Notes: generated by a model from the letters alone, not told the origin. Positions 1 to 8,499 are shown, numbered from the stretch's first letter. The stretch is DNA of 12,308 bases from Proteobacteria bacterium UBA2996 (GCA_002346525.1 DDZY01000218.1:1-12308); one strand, 5' to 3'. Numbers and translations are program-made.

Positions 1-1905
1 GAAGAGCGCAGCAGCACCCTGTGCCCGAGCGTCTTCCAATTTCATGAGACGTGTCCCGACATCATCATTGGCCCGGACCTGCTGATTCACGAGACGCTCG
101 ACTTCGTTGATCTCGACGCCTGACATCGCATCACCATGCGAGAAATCAAATCGCAGTCTTTCGTTATTCACCAGCGAGCCTTTCTGCTGAACATGAACGC
201 CCAGTACCTCCTGAAGCGCAGCGTGCAACAAATGTGTCGCCGAGTGATTAGCTGCGGTAGCGTTGCGGCTTTGTGCATTCACTTCAGCATTGACTTGAGT
301 GCCTTTTGCCAGTGAACCCGAGCTCACCTTGCCGACATGGGCAATGACCTTGTGTGCCAGAAAATGCACATCCGAGACCTCAAAGCGGCCGCCGGACCAG
401 GTCAGAAAACCCTTATCTCCCACCTGTCCCCCGCTCTCTGCATAAAAGGGCGTCGTATCGAGAATGACCAACCCCTCACGGCCTTCGCTGATACTTTCCG
501 TCTCAGCATCTTCCACAACAAGCGACAGCACCCTCGCACTGCCATCAAGATGCTCATAGCCGGAGAAGTCTGTTCGCTCCTCAATGCTGACTTTGGCAAT
601 CCCTTCCATCCGGAACTGGCTAGCTGCGCGGGCACGGTCGCGCTGACCTGTCATGGCTTCCTCGAATCCTTCCATATCAACGGTCAGACCCCGCTCCCGG
701 GCATAGTCCGCAGTGAGATCCGCGGGAAAGCCGAAAGTGTCATAAAGCCGAAAAGTGAGATCCCCTGGAATCACGGTCCCCGAGAGATCAGCCAGTTCCT
801 GTTCGAGAATGCGCATGCCCTGCCCCAGGGTCTGGGCGAAGCGCTCACCTTCAAGCGCCAACGCCTCCTCAACGCGCGGTTGGGCCTCCACCAACTCAGG
901 GCAGGCTTCGCCCATCTCCTCCGCCAAAGGCGCAACCAGTTTATGCATAAAGGGTCCCGATGCGCCGGCCTGATAGCCATGGCGAATCGCCCGGCGGATA
1001 ATGCGGCGAAGCACGTAACCGCGCCCTTCGTTTGAAGGCACTACCCCGTCCGTAATCAGAAATGCGCTGGATCGAATATGGTCCGCAATGACCCGCAGGG
1101 ATGTACTGTTGAGATCGCTGCAATCCGTTGCTTCGCCCGCGGCCTTGATCAGCGCAATAAACAGGTCTGTCTCGTAATTGCTATGCACGCCCTGCAGCAC
1201 GGCGGCGAGACGCTCAAGCCCCATCCCGGTATCCACTGACGGTTTTGGCAGCGGGGTATCGTTGCCGTCTGCATCGCGATTGAACTGCATGAAGACAAGA
1301 TTCCAGATTTCTACATAGCGATCACCATCGGCCTCCGGGGACCCCGGCGGGCCTCCTGCTACCTCGGGGCCGTGATCATAGAAAATCTCGCTGCAGGGGC
1401 CGCAAGGGCCGGTATCGCCCATGGCCCAGAAATTATCGCTAGCACCAATACGGGCAAAACGCTCGGCAGGGACACCCATATCGCCCAGCCAGATATCTGC
1501 AGCCTCGTCATCCTCATCAAATACGGTGACCCATAGCTTTTCCGCTGGCAGACCATACCCTTCGGTCAACAATGTCCAGGCATGCTCAATGGCCTCGCGC
1601 TTGAAGTAGTCGCCAAAGCTGAAATTGCCCAACATCTCGAAAAAGGTGTGATGCCGGGCCGTGTAGCCGACATTATCGAGATCGTTATGCTTTCCGCCGG
1701 CGCGGACACACCGCTGGGCGGTCACCGCCCGGTTGTAGGCTCTTTTGTCCTGCCCCAGAAAAACATCCTTAAACTGCACCATACCGGCGTTGGTAAACAG
1801 CAGCGTGGGGTCGTTATGGGGCACCAACGGGCTGCTGGACACGATTTCGTGCCCGTTTGTAGCGAAGTAATCAAGGAACTGTTTTCGGATGTCCCGAGTT
1901 TTCAT
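1..1905 (-). CDS. alaS: Alanyl-tRNA synthetase, 3' end beyond the window
   Basis: Class II aminoacyl-tRNA synthetase that charges tRNA-Ala and clears mischarged Ser/Gly. The frame is open from an ATG at 1905 to the window edge, giving 635 codons of the usual ~870. The start MKTRDIRKQFLDYF and the following SSSPLVPHNDPTLLFTNAGM stretch are diagnostic of AlaS. Visible parts are the aminoacylation core, the tRNA-recognition region, and the editing-domain HSATH motif with His at about residues 554 and 558. The second editing pair (Cys/His) and the C-terminal oligomerisation domain lie beyond position 1. The visible end, AQGAAALF, corresponds to the stretch before GEKY in other AlaS proteins. The gene follows recX by 68 bp on the same strand. 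The Shine-Dalgarno sequence is weak (GGAT about 7 nt upstream). Confidence 0.97.
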   Translation of the reverse strand, partial: MKTRDIRKQFLDYFATNGHEIVSSSPLVPHNDPTLLFTNAGMVQFKDVFLGQDKRAYNRAVTAQRCVRAGGKHNDLDNVGYTARHHTFFEMLGNFSFGDYFKREAIEHAWTLLTEGYGLPAEKLWVTVFDEDDEAADIWLGDMGVPAERFARIGASDNFWAMGDTGPCGPCSEIFYDHGPEVAGGPPGSPEADGDRYVEIWNLVFMQFNRDADGNDTPLPKPSVDTGMGLERLAAVLQGVHSNYETDLFIALIKAAGEATDCSDLNSTSLRVIADHIRSSAFLITDGVVPSNEGRGYVLRRIIRRAIRHGYQAGASGPFMHKLVAPLAEEMGEACPELVEAQPRVEEALALEGERFAQTLGQGMRILEQELADLSGTVIPGDLTFRLYDTFGFPADLTADYARERGLTVDMEGFEEAMTGQRDRARAASQFRMEGIAKVSIEERTDFSGYEHLDGSARVLSLVVEDAETESISEGREGLVILDTTPFYAESGGQVGDKGFLTWSGGRFEVSDVHFLAHKVIAHVGKVSSGSLAKGTQVNAEVNAQSRNATAANHSATHLLHAALQEVLGVHVQQKGSLVNNERLRFDFSHGDAMSGVEINEVERLVNQQVRANDDVGTRLMKLEDARAQGAAALF

Positions 1906-1920
1906 AGTTATCCAGTCTAT

Positions 1921-1940
1921 GCGGCGGCAAAAACCGCCGT
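1921..1940 (-). other. GC-rich hairpin between recX and alaS
   Basis: CGGCGG and CCGCCG (1922-1927 and 1934-1939) form a perfect 6-bp stem around a CAAAAA loop, extendable by a G-T pair. It lies in the 68-bp gap after recX and 17 bp before the alaS start. No T-tract follows it on the minus strand, so it does not look like a standard intrinsic terminator. It could be an mRNA processing site, a recX 3' stabiliser or a leader structure of alaS. The fold is seen in sequence; any function is a guess. Confidence 0.4.
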
Positions 1941-1973
1941 CCGCCAAGGCAGATGCCAAGGAAAACCGTGATT

Positions 1974-2444
1974 TTAACCGGGACTTTGCCATTCGCCGAG
2001 CACCTGACGAATGGTTTCCATATCAAATCCTCTTCTCTGGAGATAAGAGGCCCGTCGAGCCCAGTCCTTGTAGTCCGGGATCACGGGATCAGGAAAGTGG
2101 CCGGCATGCTTGGCGGTCGCCACTTCAAGCCAGGAACACTCCGCCCCGGCAAGCGCCTCATCAATGATGAGAGGGTCGACACTGCGCTCTCGCAGTTCCT
2201 GACGAATGTAGTCCGGACCATAGCCGGTCTTTGCGCGGTGGGAAACAAGCGCTTGGGCGTAACGCACATCAGAAAGCTCGTTACGTGCACAAAGCTCGCT
2301 CAGGACCTGCTCAATCAGAGCGCTGTCAAAACCCCGCTGGAAGAGCTTTTGCTGCAACTCGACGCGGCTATGCTCTCGCCGCGTGAGCAGGCTCAGCGCT
2401 TTGTCACGAACCTCGGCATAAAGACCCGCATCGGGATCGCTCAT
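1974..2444 (-). CDS. recX: RecX, modulator of RecA
   Basis: RecX binds the RecA-DNA filament and limits its extension, damping recombination and SOS induction. The 156-aa product has the expected all-helical three-repeat layout. The first repeat is near residues 12-50 (ALSLLTRREHSRVELQQKL, then RGFD), the second near 55-100 (LSDVRYAQALVSHRAKTGYG, then IRQEL), and the third at the C-terminus (YLQRRGFDMETIRQVL). The length is normal for a proteobacterial RecX. The ATG start lies 14 bp after the recA stop, so the two genes are almost certainly co-transcribed, as in many gammaproteobacteria. The upstream spacer has no strong Shine-Dalgarno sequence, which fits lower translation than recA (inference). 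Confidence 0.95.
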   Translation of the reverse strand: MSDPDAGLYAEVRDKALSLLTRREHSRVELQQKLFQRGFDSALIEQVLSELCARNELSDVRYAQALVSHRAKTGYGPDYIRQELRERSVDPLIIDEALAGAECSWLEVATAKHAGHFPDPVIPDYKDWARRASYLQRRGFDMETIRQVLGEWQSPG

Positions 2445-2458
2445 AAGGCGCCGACGGT

Positions 2459-3544
2459 TTAGGCCTCTTTTACCTCGGCTTCGGGCTCGGCCTCGGGTTC
2501 TGACTCAGCAGCTCCCTCGGACACTCCCTCAGCCGGTTCCGGTTGTCCGAGATTATTGAGGCCCATTTTCTGTCGCACCACATTTTCGATCTCAGCTGCC
2601 GTATCAGCGTGCTCTCTTAAGAACTCTCGGACGTTGTCCCTGCCCTGACCGATCCGCTCGCCGTTATAGGAGTACCAGGCGCCTGACTTTTCAACGATCT
2701 TGTGCTCAACACCCATATCGATCAACTCTCCTTCCTTGGAGATGCCTTCGTTATAGAGGATATCGAATTCACACTTTTGGAATGGCGGCGCCACCTTATT
2801 CTTGACGACCTTGACGCGTGTCTGGTTCCCAAGAATCTCGTCGCCCTTTTTCACAGCACCGATACGCCGAATATCGAGACGGACGGACGAGTAGAACTTA
2901 AGGGCGTTACCGCCCGTCGTGGTCTCAGGATTACCAAACATCACACCGATCTTCATTCGGATCTGGTTGATGAAGATCACCATCGTGTTCGAGCGCTTGA
3001 TATTGGCGGTCAGTTTGCGCAGCGCCTGGGACATGAGTCGAGCCTGCAGGCCGACATGGGTATCGCCCATTTCACCTTCGATTTCCGCTTTTGGTGTCAA
3101 TGCGGCAACCGAATCCACGACGATGACGTCTACTGCCGCTGAACGCACCAGCATGTCGGCGATCTCAAGCGCCTGCTCTCCCGTATCTGGCTGAGAGACG
3201 AGAAGATCATCGACCCGCACGCCAAGGCGTTCGGCATAAACTGGGTCAAGCGCGTGTTCTGCATCGATAAAGGCGCAGGTACCGCCAGCCTTTTGGGCTT
3301 CGGCAATCACGGAAAGTGTCAGCGTCGTTTTACCGGAGGATTCCGGACCGTAGATTTCGACAACGCGGCCGCGGGGCAAGCCGCCGATTCCCAAGGCAAT
3401 ATCCAGTCCCAGTGAACCCGTCGAGACACTGTCAATACTTTGGCCGGCTTGGGCATCGCCGAGGCGCATCACCGAGCCTTTGCCAAACTGTCGTTCGATC
3501 TGCCCGAGCGCTGCGTCTAAAGCCTTCTGCCTGTTGTCATCCAT
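2459..3544 (-). CDS. recA: Recombinase A
   Basis: ATP-dependent strand-exchange protein and SOS co-protease. The 361-aa sequence shows Walker A GPESSGKT (residues 66-73), Walker B VIVVD ending at Asp144, DNA-binding loop L1 near 153-165 (PKAEIEGEMGDTHVG) and loop L2 near 194-209 (NQIRMKIGVMFGNPET). The C-terminal tail is strongly acidic, with Glu-Pro-rich repeats near residues 335-361, as in other gammaproteobacteria. A GGAG Shine-Dalgarno sits 8 nt before the ATG. It follows pncC after 166 bp and precedes recX after 14 bp. In the 166-bp upstream gap I found no CTGT-N8-ACAG LexA operator on either strand and no confident sigma-70 promoter by eye. Confidence 0.99.
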   Translation of the reverse strand: MDDNRQKALDAALGQIERQFGKGSVMRLGDAQAGQSIDSVSTGSLGLDIALGIGGLPRGRVVEIYGPESSGKTTLTLSVIAEAQKAGGTCAFIDAEHALDPVYAERLGVRVDDLLVSQPDTGEQALEIADMLVRSAAVDVIVVDSVAALTPKAEIEGEMGDTHVGLQARLMSQALRKLTANIKRSNTMVIFINQIRMKIGVMFGNPETTTGGNALKFYSSVRLDIRRIGAVKKGDEILGNQTRVKVVKNKVAPPFQKCEFDILYNEGISKEGELIDMGVEHKIVEKSGAWYSYNGERIGQGRDNVREFLREHADTAAEIENVVRQKMGLNNLGQPEPAEGVSEGAAESEPEAEPEAEVKEA

Positions 3545-3710
3545 GTGTTGCTCCGATTGCTTGCTGAAATTCGAAATTGCTATTTATGTCGTGTTATGCC
3601 GTGTTGCTTGTGCCGTGGTGATCGTGCGCATCCGGCACCGGGTACTTCTGGGAATCAGGCGCCATTATTTCATAATCCAAATGATCAACCCAGCGAACTG
3701 CTTCACAAAA

Positions 3711-4214
3711 TCAGCCCGGAATTGCCTGGGCAAGCCGGGCAAGCTCTGAAAGCGCTGTGGCAACAGTCTGATGGCGGACCGCCTCACGATCGCCATGAAA
3801 ATGAAAGCGCTCACTGACGGCGTTCCTGCCCGGGAACTGCCATGCCATATAGACCGTTCCCACCGGTTTTTCCTCGCTGCCCCCGCCCGGCCCGGCGATG
3901 CCGGTCACAGACACCGCAACGCTGGCATCTGTTCTCTCCAGCGCTCCAGAAACCATCGCCTCCGCAACCTGCGCGCTCACGGCCCCATACCGGGAAATAA
4001 GGGACCCTGCGACACCCGCAAGCGATGCTTTGGATGTGTTGCTGTAAGTCACCAGGCCACACTCGAACCAATCCGAACTCCCCGCGAGAGAAGTCACCGT
4101 TTGGGAGATCCAGCCACCGGTACAGGATTCGACCGTCGCGAGGCGCCAGCCGCGTGCCAGCAGAATCTCTCCGGCTTGTTGGGCAATTTGCACAAGTTCA
4201 TCTGATTTGGTCAT
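3711..4214 (-). CDS. pncC: Nicotinamide-nucleotide amidohydrolase PncC (CinA C-terminal family)
   Basis: Deamidates nicotinamide mononucleotide to nicotinate mononucleotide in the cytoplasm, recycling NMN released by DNA ligase. The 167-aa product is a stand-alone CinA_C domain without the N-terminal COG1058 domain. The motif ESCTGG (Ser30, Thr32) carries the proposed catalytic serine. GLVTYSN near residues 53-59, GAVS at 77-80 and TGIAGPGGG (104-112) with Lys116 complete the family signature. It lies directly upstream of recA on the same strand, the usual position of this gene in gammaproteobacteria. The start at 4214 fits the family N-terminus. The ribosome-binding site is poor and no convincing promoter was found between it and the divergent hydrolase gene. 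Confidence 0.95.
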   Translation of the reverse strand: MTKSDELVQIAQQAGEILLARGWRLATVESCTGGWISQTVTSLAGSSDWFECGLVTYSNTSKASLAGVAGSLISRYGAVSAQVAEAMVSGALERTDASVAVSVTGIAGPGGGSEEKPVGTVYMAWQFPGRNAVSERFHFHGDREAVRHQTVATALSELARLAQAIPG

Positions 4215-4364
4215 ACGAAAATAGTATCCATAACTGCATCAGACCGTTCTGTCAGGCATTATCATTATCGGGTGACTCACAGCGTGAGCCCGCCGCCTGA
4301 GTGCCAACTTCATGGGGAATTGGGCTCAGCATCTATGATAATGGCCTTTGGGAGTGACCGGAAC

Positions 4365-5183
4365 ATGAAAACACTGCCGACGCTAAAACAACACCATAGC
4401 GCGCCGCAGCTCTGGTTCCTGTGGGTTGCTGCGCTTTGTCTTCTGCCCATCCTGCCGGCCGATGGCGCCAATAGAGAGCGGGAAGACCGCCTTGTCGAGG
4501 AGATGGAAACCAATCTCTTTGATGGGGACGTGATCACCCTTCTACCCGATGGCGAGGCTTTTGCGGCTGTCGAGATGGAGTCCCAGACCGACACTACCCG
4601 GGGAGGCATTGTTCTGCTGCATGGTCGAGGATTTCATGCCGATTGGCCGGAAAATATCGGACCCCTGCGCGTAGGTCTCGCAGAAGCGGGATGGTATACG
4701 CTCTCCCTGCAGATGCCGGTACTGGAAAAATCGGCCAAGTATTTCGACTATCTGCCGGTGTTGTCCGACGCGATGCCCCGAATCGACGCTGCCCTCGCGC
4801 ACCTTAAGGATCAGGACATCTCACCGGTTGTTTTGTTGGCTCACAGTTGCGGAGCGCATATGGCAATGCTTTGGATGGAGCAGCACGGCGATTCCGGCAT
4901 TGATGCCTTCGTCGGCATCGGTATGGGCGCCACAGACTACAAACAACCAATGCGTCATCCTTTCCCTTTCGCCTCGGTAGCGATACCGGTTCTCGATCTT
5001 TATGGAGAGGAGGATTACCCGGCAGTCCACCGCATAGCACCTGAACGACTGGCTCTGATGAACAAAGGGGGTAACGCGTTATCCAAACAGGTTGCCTCTG
5101 CCGGCGCGGATCACTACTTTACCGACAAGAGTGATCAACTTACCGAAGAAGTCAGCACCTGGCTAGATTCTCTGGGTTGGTAA
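4365..5183 (+). CDS. DUF3530-type alpha/beta hydrolase, probably exported
   Basis: A 272-aa protein with a cleavable-looking signal peptide: a basic stretch, a hydrophobic core WFLWVAALCLLPILPA (about residues 17-32) and a possible cut after DGA. The mature part has alpha/beta-hydrolase features: the oxyanion region LLHGRG (residues 84-89), a nucleophile elbow AHSCGAH with Ser161, a candidate acid in LYGEED (Asp211 or Asp217) and His250 in ADHYF. The fold fits the DUF3530 family, whose substrate is unknown; an esterase role would be inference. The ATG at 4365 was chosen because GGAG lies 10 nt upstream and it begins the signal peptide cleanly. The frame stays open upstream to 4272, but that stretch does not look like protein. 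The gene diverges from pncC and converges with the oxidoreductase across 12 bp. Confidence 0.85.
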   Translation: MKTLPTLKQHHSAPQLWFLWVAALCLLPILPADGANREREDRLVEEMETNLFDGDVITLLPDGEAFAAVEMESQTDTTRGGIVLLHGRGFHADWPENIGPLRVGLAEAGWYTLSLQMPVLEKSAKYFDYLPVLSDAMPRIDAALAHLKDQDISPVVLLAHSCGAHMAMLWMEQHGDSGIDAFVGIGMGATDYKQPMRHPFPFASVAIPVLDLYGEEDYPAVHRIAPERLALMNKGGNALSKQVASAGADHYFTDKSDQLTEEVSTWLDSLGW

Positions 5184-5195
5184 AGCTGCTGCCGG

Positions 5196-6389
5196 TCAAG
5201 CCCGTGCGCTTGGGCCGTAGGCAAGGTACATCAAGTCATTTTCAGCAAAGCGTTGGTATCGAAGTGCACTGATATCAAGCGGCGGTTCACGATCGAGCAC
5301 CATCGCGGCAACGGCTTCCCCAATCCCCGGCGACAGTTTCAATCCGTGCCCTGAAAAACCCATCGCCAGATACAGCCCCTCGACACCGGGTGCCCAGCCC
5401 ACAATAGGATGAAAGTCCGGTGTGACGTCATACGCTCCGCTGATATTGGAGTGCACCTGAAACTCCCGGAGTTGGGGAATCCGATCCTGGAAGGCCCGCC
5501 TCATACGCTCGTGATGCCTGTCGTAGGCTTCCTTCTCCACAGGACCCACCGGGTCATCTATTGGAATCGCATCCGGCGGATAGGCCGCAACCAGCATCAT
5601 GCTGCCCCAGTGAGGCCGCATGACAACGTTTGAAACGCCATCGGTGACACAACTTCTGATTACAGATCCCTGTCCGGTGTCGATGTAGGTCATGTCGAGC
5701 CGCGTGTTCTGCATCGGCACCTCCAAATCGAGAGAACCCAGCAGATCCCGCCCCCAGGCGCCGGTGGCGTTGATCACCACGGGGGCAGTCACGGTGCCTT
5801 GATCGGTGATGACTCCCGTGACCCTACCCGACTCGGTCGTAATTGCTGTGGCTGCGAGAGGCGTAAGTAGCTCCGCCCCTGAGGTCTGGGCTGCCGTCAG
5901 CCAACTGAGCACCATCCGGGTGACATCAATATAGCCCGCATTGGGTTCATAGCAGGCGCCGGTCAGGCCATTGACAGTAATGCCGGGTTCTATCTTTTGT
6001 ATCTCGTCCGGTTCTACGAATCGGGTATCGACGTCCAGGCTCTGTCCAAGCTCGATATTGCGCTTTAAGGCATCGATTTGATTAGAGGCCACAAACAGCA
6101 TGTAACCCATCTTGACGTAGCCGGGGTCACCTACCCCTACCCGCTCCTTCCAGTTGTCCAGGGTATCGAACCCTCGGATGGAGAGTTCGACCATCAGCGC
6201 ATTGGAGTAATGCTGTCGAATCTGCCCGAAGGTGCGGCCGGACATCCCCCCGACAGGCTTGCGGGCATCGATGACCACCACCTTTTTATCAGACTGGCGG
6301 CTCAACTGGAAAGCGATGCTGGCGCCCATGATGCCGGCGCCGAGGATGATTACATCGGCGTGGGTGAGGCGGTTGGTTGCCGTACTCAT
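5196..6389 (-). CDS. FAD-dependent amino acid/amine oxidoreductase (DAO family, SoxB-like)
   Basis: A DAO-superfamily flavoenzyme of 397 aa. The N-terminal Rossmann motif is GAGIMG (residues 17-22), and Asp41 in VVVIDAR is the expected ribose-binding acid. The conserved block GGMSGRTFGQIRQHYSN follows, then a substrate domain, and the C-terminal FAD-contact motif MGFSGHGLKLSPGIGEA. The layout resembles sarcosine oxidase beta subunits and related N-methyl amino acid oxidases, and lacks a GcvT-like extension. The substrate cannot be assigned. ATG at 6389 is the chosen start. GTG (6392) and TTG (6395) immediately upstream are in frame, and a GGCGGT Shine-Dalgarno-like stretch is better placed for the TTG, so the N-terminus is uncertain by two residues. 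It appears monocistronic. Confidence 0.88.
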   Translation of the reverse strand: MSTATNRLTHADVIILGAGIMGASIAFQLSRQSDKKVVVIDARKPVGGMSGRTFGQIRQHYSNALMVELSIRGFDTLDNWKERVGVGDPGYVKMGYMLFVASNQIDALKRNIELGQSLDVDTRFVEPDEIQKIEPGITVNGLTGACYEPNAGYIDVTRMVLSWLTAAQTSGAELLTPLAATAITTESGRVTGVITDQGTVTAPVVINATGAWGRDLLGSLDLEVPMQNTRLDMTYIDTGQGSVIRSCVTDGVSNVVMRPHWGSMMLVAAYPPDAIPIDDPVGPVEKEAYDRHHERMRRAFQDRIPQLREFQVHSNISGAYDVTPDFHPIVGWAPGVEGLYLAMGFSGHGLKLSPGIGEAVAAMVLDREPPLDISALRYQRFAENDLMYLAYGPSARA

Positions 6390-6449
6390 CACCAAAGCGT
6401 ACCGCCGACAGCCTGTTCAGGCAATAGGCTGATCTCGATCTAACGACGA

Positions 6450-6507
6450 GGTTTTGCCGTCCCCAAGGGGATTCGAACCCCTGTTGCCGCCGTGAAAGGG
6501 CAAAACC
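6450..6507. repeat. 9-bp inverted repeat flanking the tRNA-Glu fragment
   Basis: GGTTTTGCC at 6450-6458 and GGCAAAACC at 6499-6507 are exact reverse complements. They enclose almost precisely the 3' fragment of tRNA-Glu. Pairing stops abruptly on both sides (A-G outside, G-G inside). On the minus strand the repeat begins three bases after the stop of the pilin pseudogene, so a transcript would end in a stem enclosing the T-arm of a tRNA. The repeat is seen directly. Its role (recombinase site, RNA structure or chance) is unknown. Confidence 0.75.
6458..6501 (-). repeat. Duplicated 3' part of tRNA-Glu: far attachment site of an island
   Basis: The 44 bp are identical to 8727-8770 inside the intact tRNA-Glu(UUC), covering the anticodon loop, the 3' strand of the anticodon stem, variable loop, T-arm, acceptor 3' strand and discriminator base, but not CCA. 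Identity stops at once on either side. This is the standard footprint of tyrosine-recombinase integration into a tRNA gene: the element restores an intact tRNA at one end and leaves the displaced 3' fragment at the other. The fragment has no 5' half and cannot give a tRNA. Confidence 0.85.
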
Positions 6508-6510
6508 GGT

Positions 6511-6975
6511 CTATTTGCAACCGCTCCGCAGAAGCTCACTGTCCACAAAGGATCTGATACCCGGACCCATAGTCCCACACATACTTGCACAGCGCCATGT
6601 GATGCATTGGTCGCTTGACTTCGTTGCACACAGCGAAAAGGCACGACCCTTAATCAGTTCATGTGCAGATGATGAGAAAGTAATTACGTTTCCCTCGTCT
6701 TCAGTTGATATCCGTGTCCAACTCACTGAACTTACGAGGTCACTCGAGATGGAAGTTGGATTAACACTCAACAGAGAACCTATTGCAGGAAGGCCACCTT
6801 CAACGCTATTGTATTCAGCGATTGCAACCTTCAGCGGGCCAACAACTGTCAGTCCCTATGAGACTTGAGTTCGCGCGACATAATTGTTGTACTGCGGTAT
6901 TGCAATCGCCGCGAGTATTCCGATGATCGCGACGACGATCATCAGTTCAATCAGTATGAAACCCTCGGATCTCAT
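6511..6975 (-). pseudogene. Type IV pilin (PilA-like), broken by one in-frame TAG
   Basis: Reading from the ATG at 6975 gives a type IVa prepilin: leader MRSEG, cleavage before Phe6, then LIELMIVVAIIGILAAIAIP and QYNNYVARTQVS. Codon 40 (6856-6858) is TAG, where homologous pilins usually have Glu (QVSEG), so a single GAG-to-TAG change explains it. The same frame then continues as a normal pilin body (GLTVVGPLKVAIAEYNSV), with Cys116, Cys124, Cys129, Cys133 and Cys153 and the typical ending SGCK before a TAG stop at 6511. Full length would be 154 aa. Residue +2 of the mature protein is Ile instead of the usual Thr (FILIEL). There are no frameshifts, so decay is recent. It follows the aldehyde dehydrogenase by 87 bp and ends beside the tRNA fragment. 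Ribosome binding looks weak. Confidence 0.88.
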
Positions 6976-7062
6976 AATCACAACAGAGCATCGAAAATTG
7001 CTGGCGCAATTAAGATCACGTCGGTGGCTCAATAGCTCCTGATTAATCTAAGTTCCCATCAA

Positions 7063-8499
7063 TCATAGGCTTGATTCGTCTTTGCGTCCAAGTATCGCCT
7101 TGCACTCCAGGAACTCCTCAAACCCCCACTCTGCCTTTTCGCGGCCGTTACCTGATTGCTTGAAGCCGCCGAAGGGAGCGTTTGTACCTCCGCCAGTATA
7201 GTTCAGGTGAATCTGGCCAGCTCGAAGCTCTCTCGCATATGTCATTAACTCGGAGGTATCTGAACCAGACACATAAGCCGCAAGCCCATAGGGCGTGTCG
7301 TTTGCTACCTTTACTGCTTCCTCGGGATTTTCATATGCAATGATCGACAACACAGGGCCGAATATCTCTTCTCGAAAAATCGACATCTCCGGGGTCACCC
7401 CACCAAAAATTGTCGGTTTAACGAAATAACCTCTATCTAAATGCTCAGGGCGACCCACCCCCCCGGTAACCAGTGTTGCCTTCTCTTCGATACCTGAGCT
7501 AATGAGTCGCTGAACCTTATCAAACTGAGTCGCACTAACCACTGGTCCAATTTGAGTTTCCTCAAGCTCAGGATTGCCTGTAACGAGAGCTTCAGCAACT
7601 TCTCGGGCGATTTCTAGTGCTTCGTCATAGCGCGCAGTCGGTACGAGCATTCTTGTAGGGGCGTTGCATGATTGCCCTGTGTTATCCATACAAGCGAGCA
7701 CGCCTCGACGTACCGATTCCCCTAGCTGGTCATCGTCCAGAACGATATTTGCCGATTTCCCACCCAATTCCTGACTTACGCGCTTCACCGTATCGGCTGA
7801 ACCTTTGGCAACCGCGACTCCACCTCGGGTTGAGCCAGTAAATGACATCATTTCGATATCTTCATGGGCAGACATTGCTTCGCCAACGATCGGACCGTAT
7901 CCATTGACTAAATTAAAGACGCCTGCTGGCACACCTGCTTCATGCAGAATCTCAGCCATGATATGTGCAGACAATGGCGCAAGTTCGCTAGGCTTTAGAA
8001 CGCAAGTGCAGCCAGCCGCCAACGCTGGCGCGAGCTTGGCTACGATTTGATTCATCGGCCAATTCCAGGGCGTAATTAGTCCGCAGACGCCGATGGGCTC
8101 GTATCTAATAAGAAAGCCATCCTTTTCCTGCTCATATTCGAACTCCTCAAGGACACGGATGGCGGTTTTTAGATGCCCCAGGCCGACCGAAGTTTGCCCC
8201 CCGTGCGCAAGATGCAGTGGGGCTCCCATTTCCATTCGAATTGCATCTGCAATATCGTCAAAACGCTTTTTATAGACTTCACGAACCGTTGTGAGCAACT
8301 CTATACGGTCTTGCTTTGAACTGCGGGAGAAGTCATTGAATGCCCTGCGGGCCGCTGAAACGGCTCTATCTATATCTTCAGGACTTCCTGCGCTAATTGT
8401 TTCGATAATCTGCTCAGTGGCTGGGTTAATGACATCAATGGTTTCGGCATGAACTGGCTTAACCCACTCTCCACCAATATAAAAATTTAAGAAGCTCAT
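7063..8499 (-). CDS. NAD(P)+-dependent aldehyde dehydrogenase
   Basis: A complete 478-aa member of the aldehyde dehydrogenase superfamily, which oxidises an aldehyde to the acid. The family residues are present: Asn146 in TPWNWP, cofactor-contact Lys169 in LKPSE, the Rossmann turn FTGST (220-224), general-base Glu244 in QELGGK, nucleophile Cys278 in NTGQSC and EEIFGP near 377-382. The start MSFLNFYIGGEW fits the family's IGGEW opening. There is no good Shine-Dalgarno sequence. It resembles broad-specificity aldehyde dehydrogenases; the substrate cannot be told. It sits alone in the tRNA-Glu island, transcribed away from the tRNAs, so read-through from the tRNA promoter is possible. A functional link to the nearby flavin oxidoreductase is conceivable, since amine oxidation makes aldehydes, but the attachment repeat separates them. 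Confidence 0.93.
   Translation of the reverse strand: MSFLNFYIGGEWVKPVHAETIDVINPATEQIIETISAGSPEDIDRAVSAARRAFNDFSRSSKQDRIELLTTVREVYKKRFDDIADAIRMEMGAPLHLAHGGQTSVGLGHLKTAIRVLEEFEYEQEKDGFLIRYEPIGVCGLITPWNWPMNQIVAKLAPALAAGCTCVLKPSELAPLSAHIMAEILHEAGVPAGVFNLVNGYGPIVGEAMSAHEDIEMMSFTGSTRGGVAVAKGSADTVKRVSQELGGKSANIVLDDDQLGESVRRGVLACMDNTGQSCNAPTRMLVPTARYDEALEIAREVAEALVTGNPELEETQIGPVVSATQFDKVQRLISSGIEEKATLVTGGVGRPEHLDRGYFVKPTIFGGVTPEMSIFREEIFGPVLSIIAYENPEEAVKVANDTPYGLAAYVSGSDTSELMTYARELRAGQIHLNYTGGGTNAPFGGFKQSGNGREKAEWGFEEFLECKAILGRKDESSL

Noticed and set aside
337..1035. Long open frame on the plus strand (232 codons)
   Set aside because: It lies fully antisense to alaS, has no family features, and its composition is that of a shadow frame.
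2702..3142. Open frame on the plus strand over recA
   Set aside because: Antisense shadow of recA; no start signals and no recognisable domain.
6515..6868. 117-codon plus-strand frame between the tRNA fragment and the pilin N-terminus
   Set aside because: The opposite strand here reads as the pilin body with its cysteines and SGCK ending, which explains the open frame.
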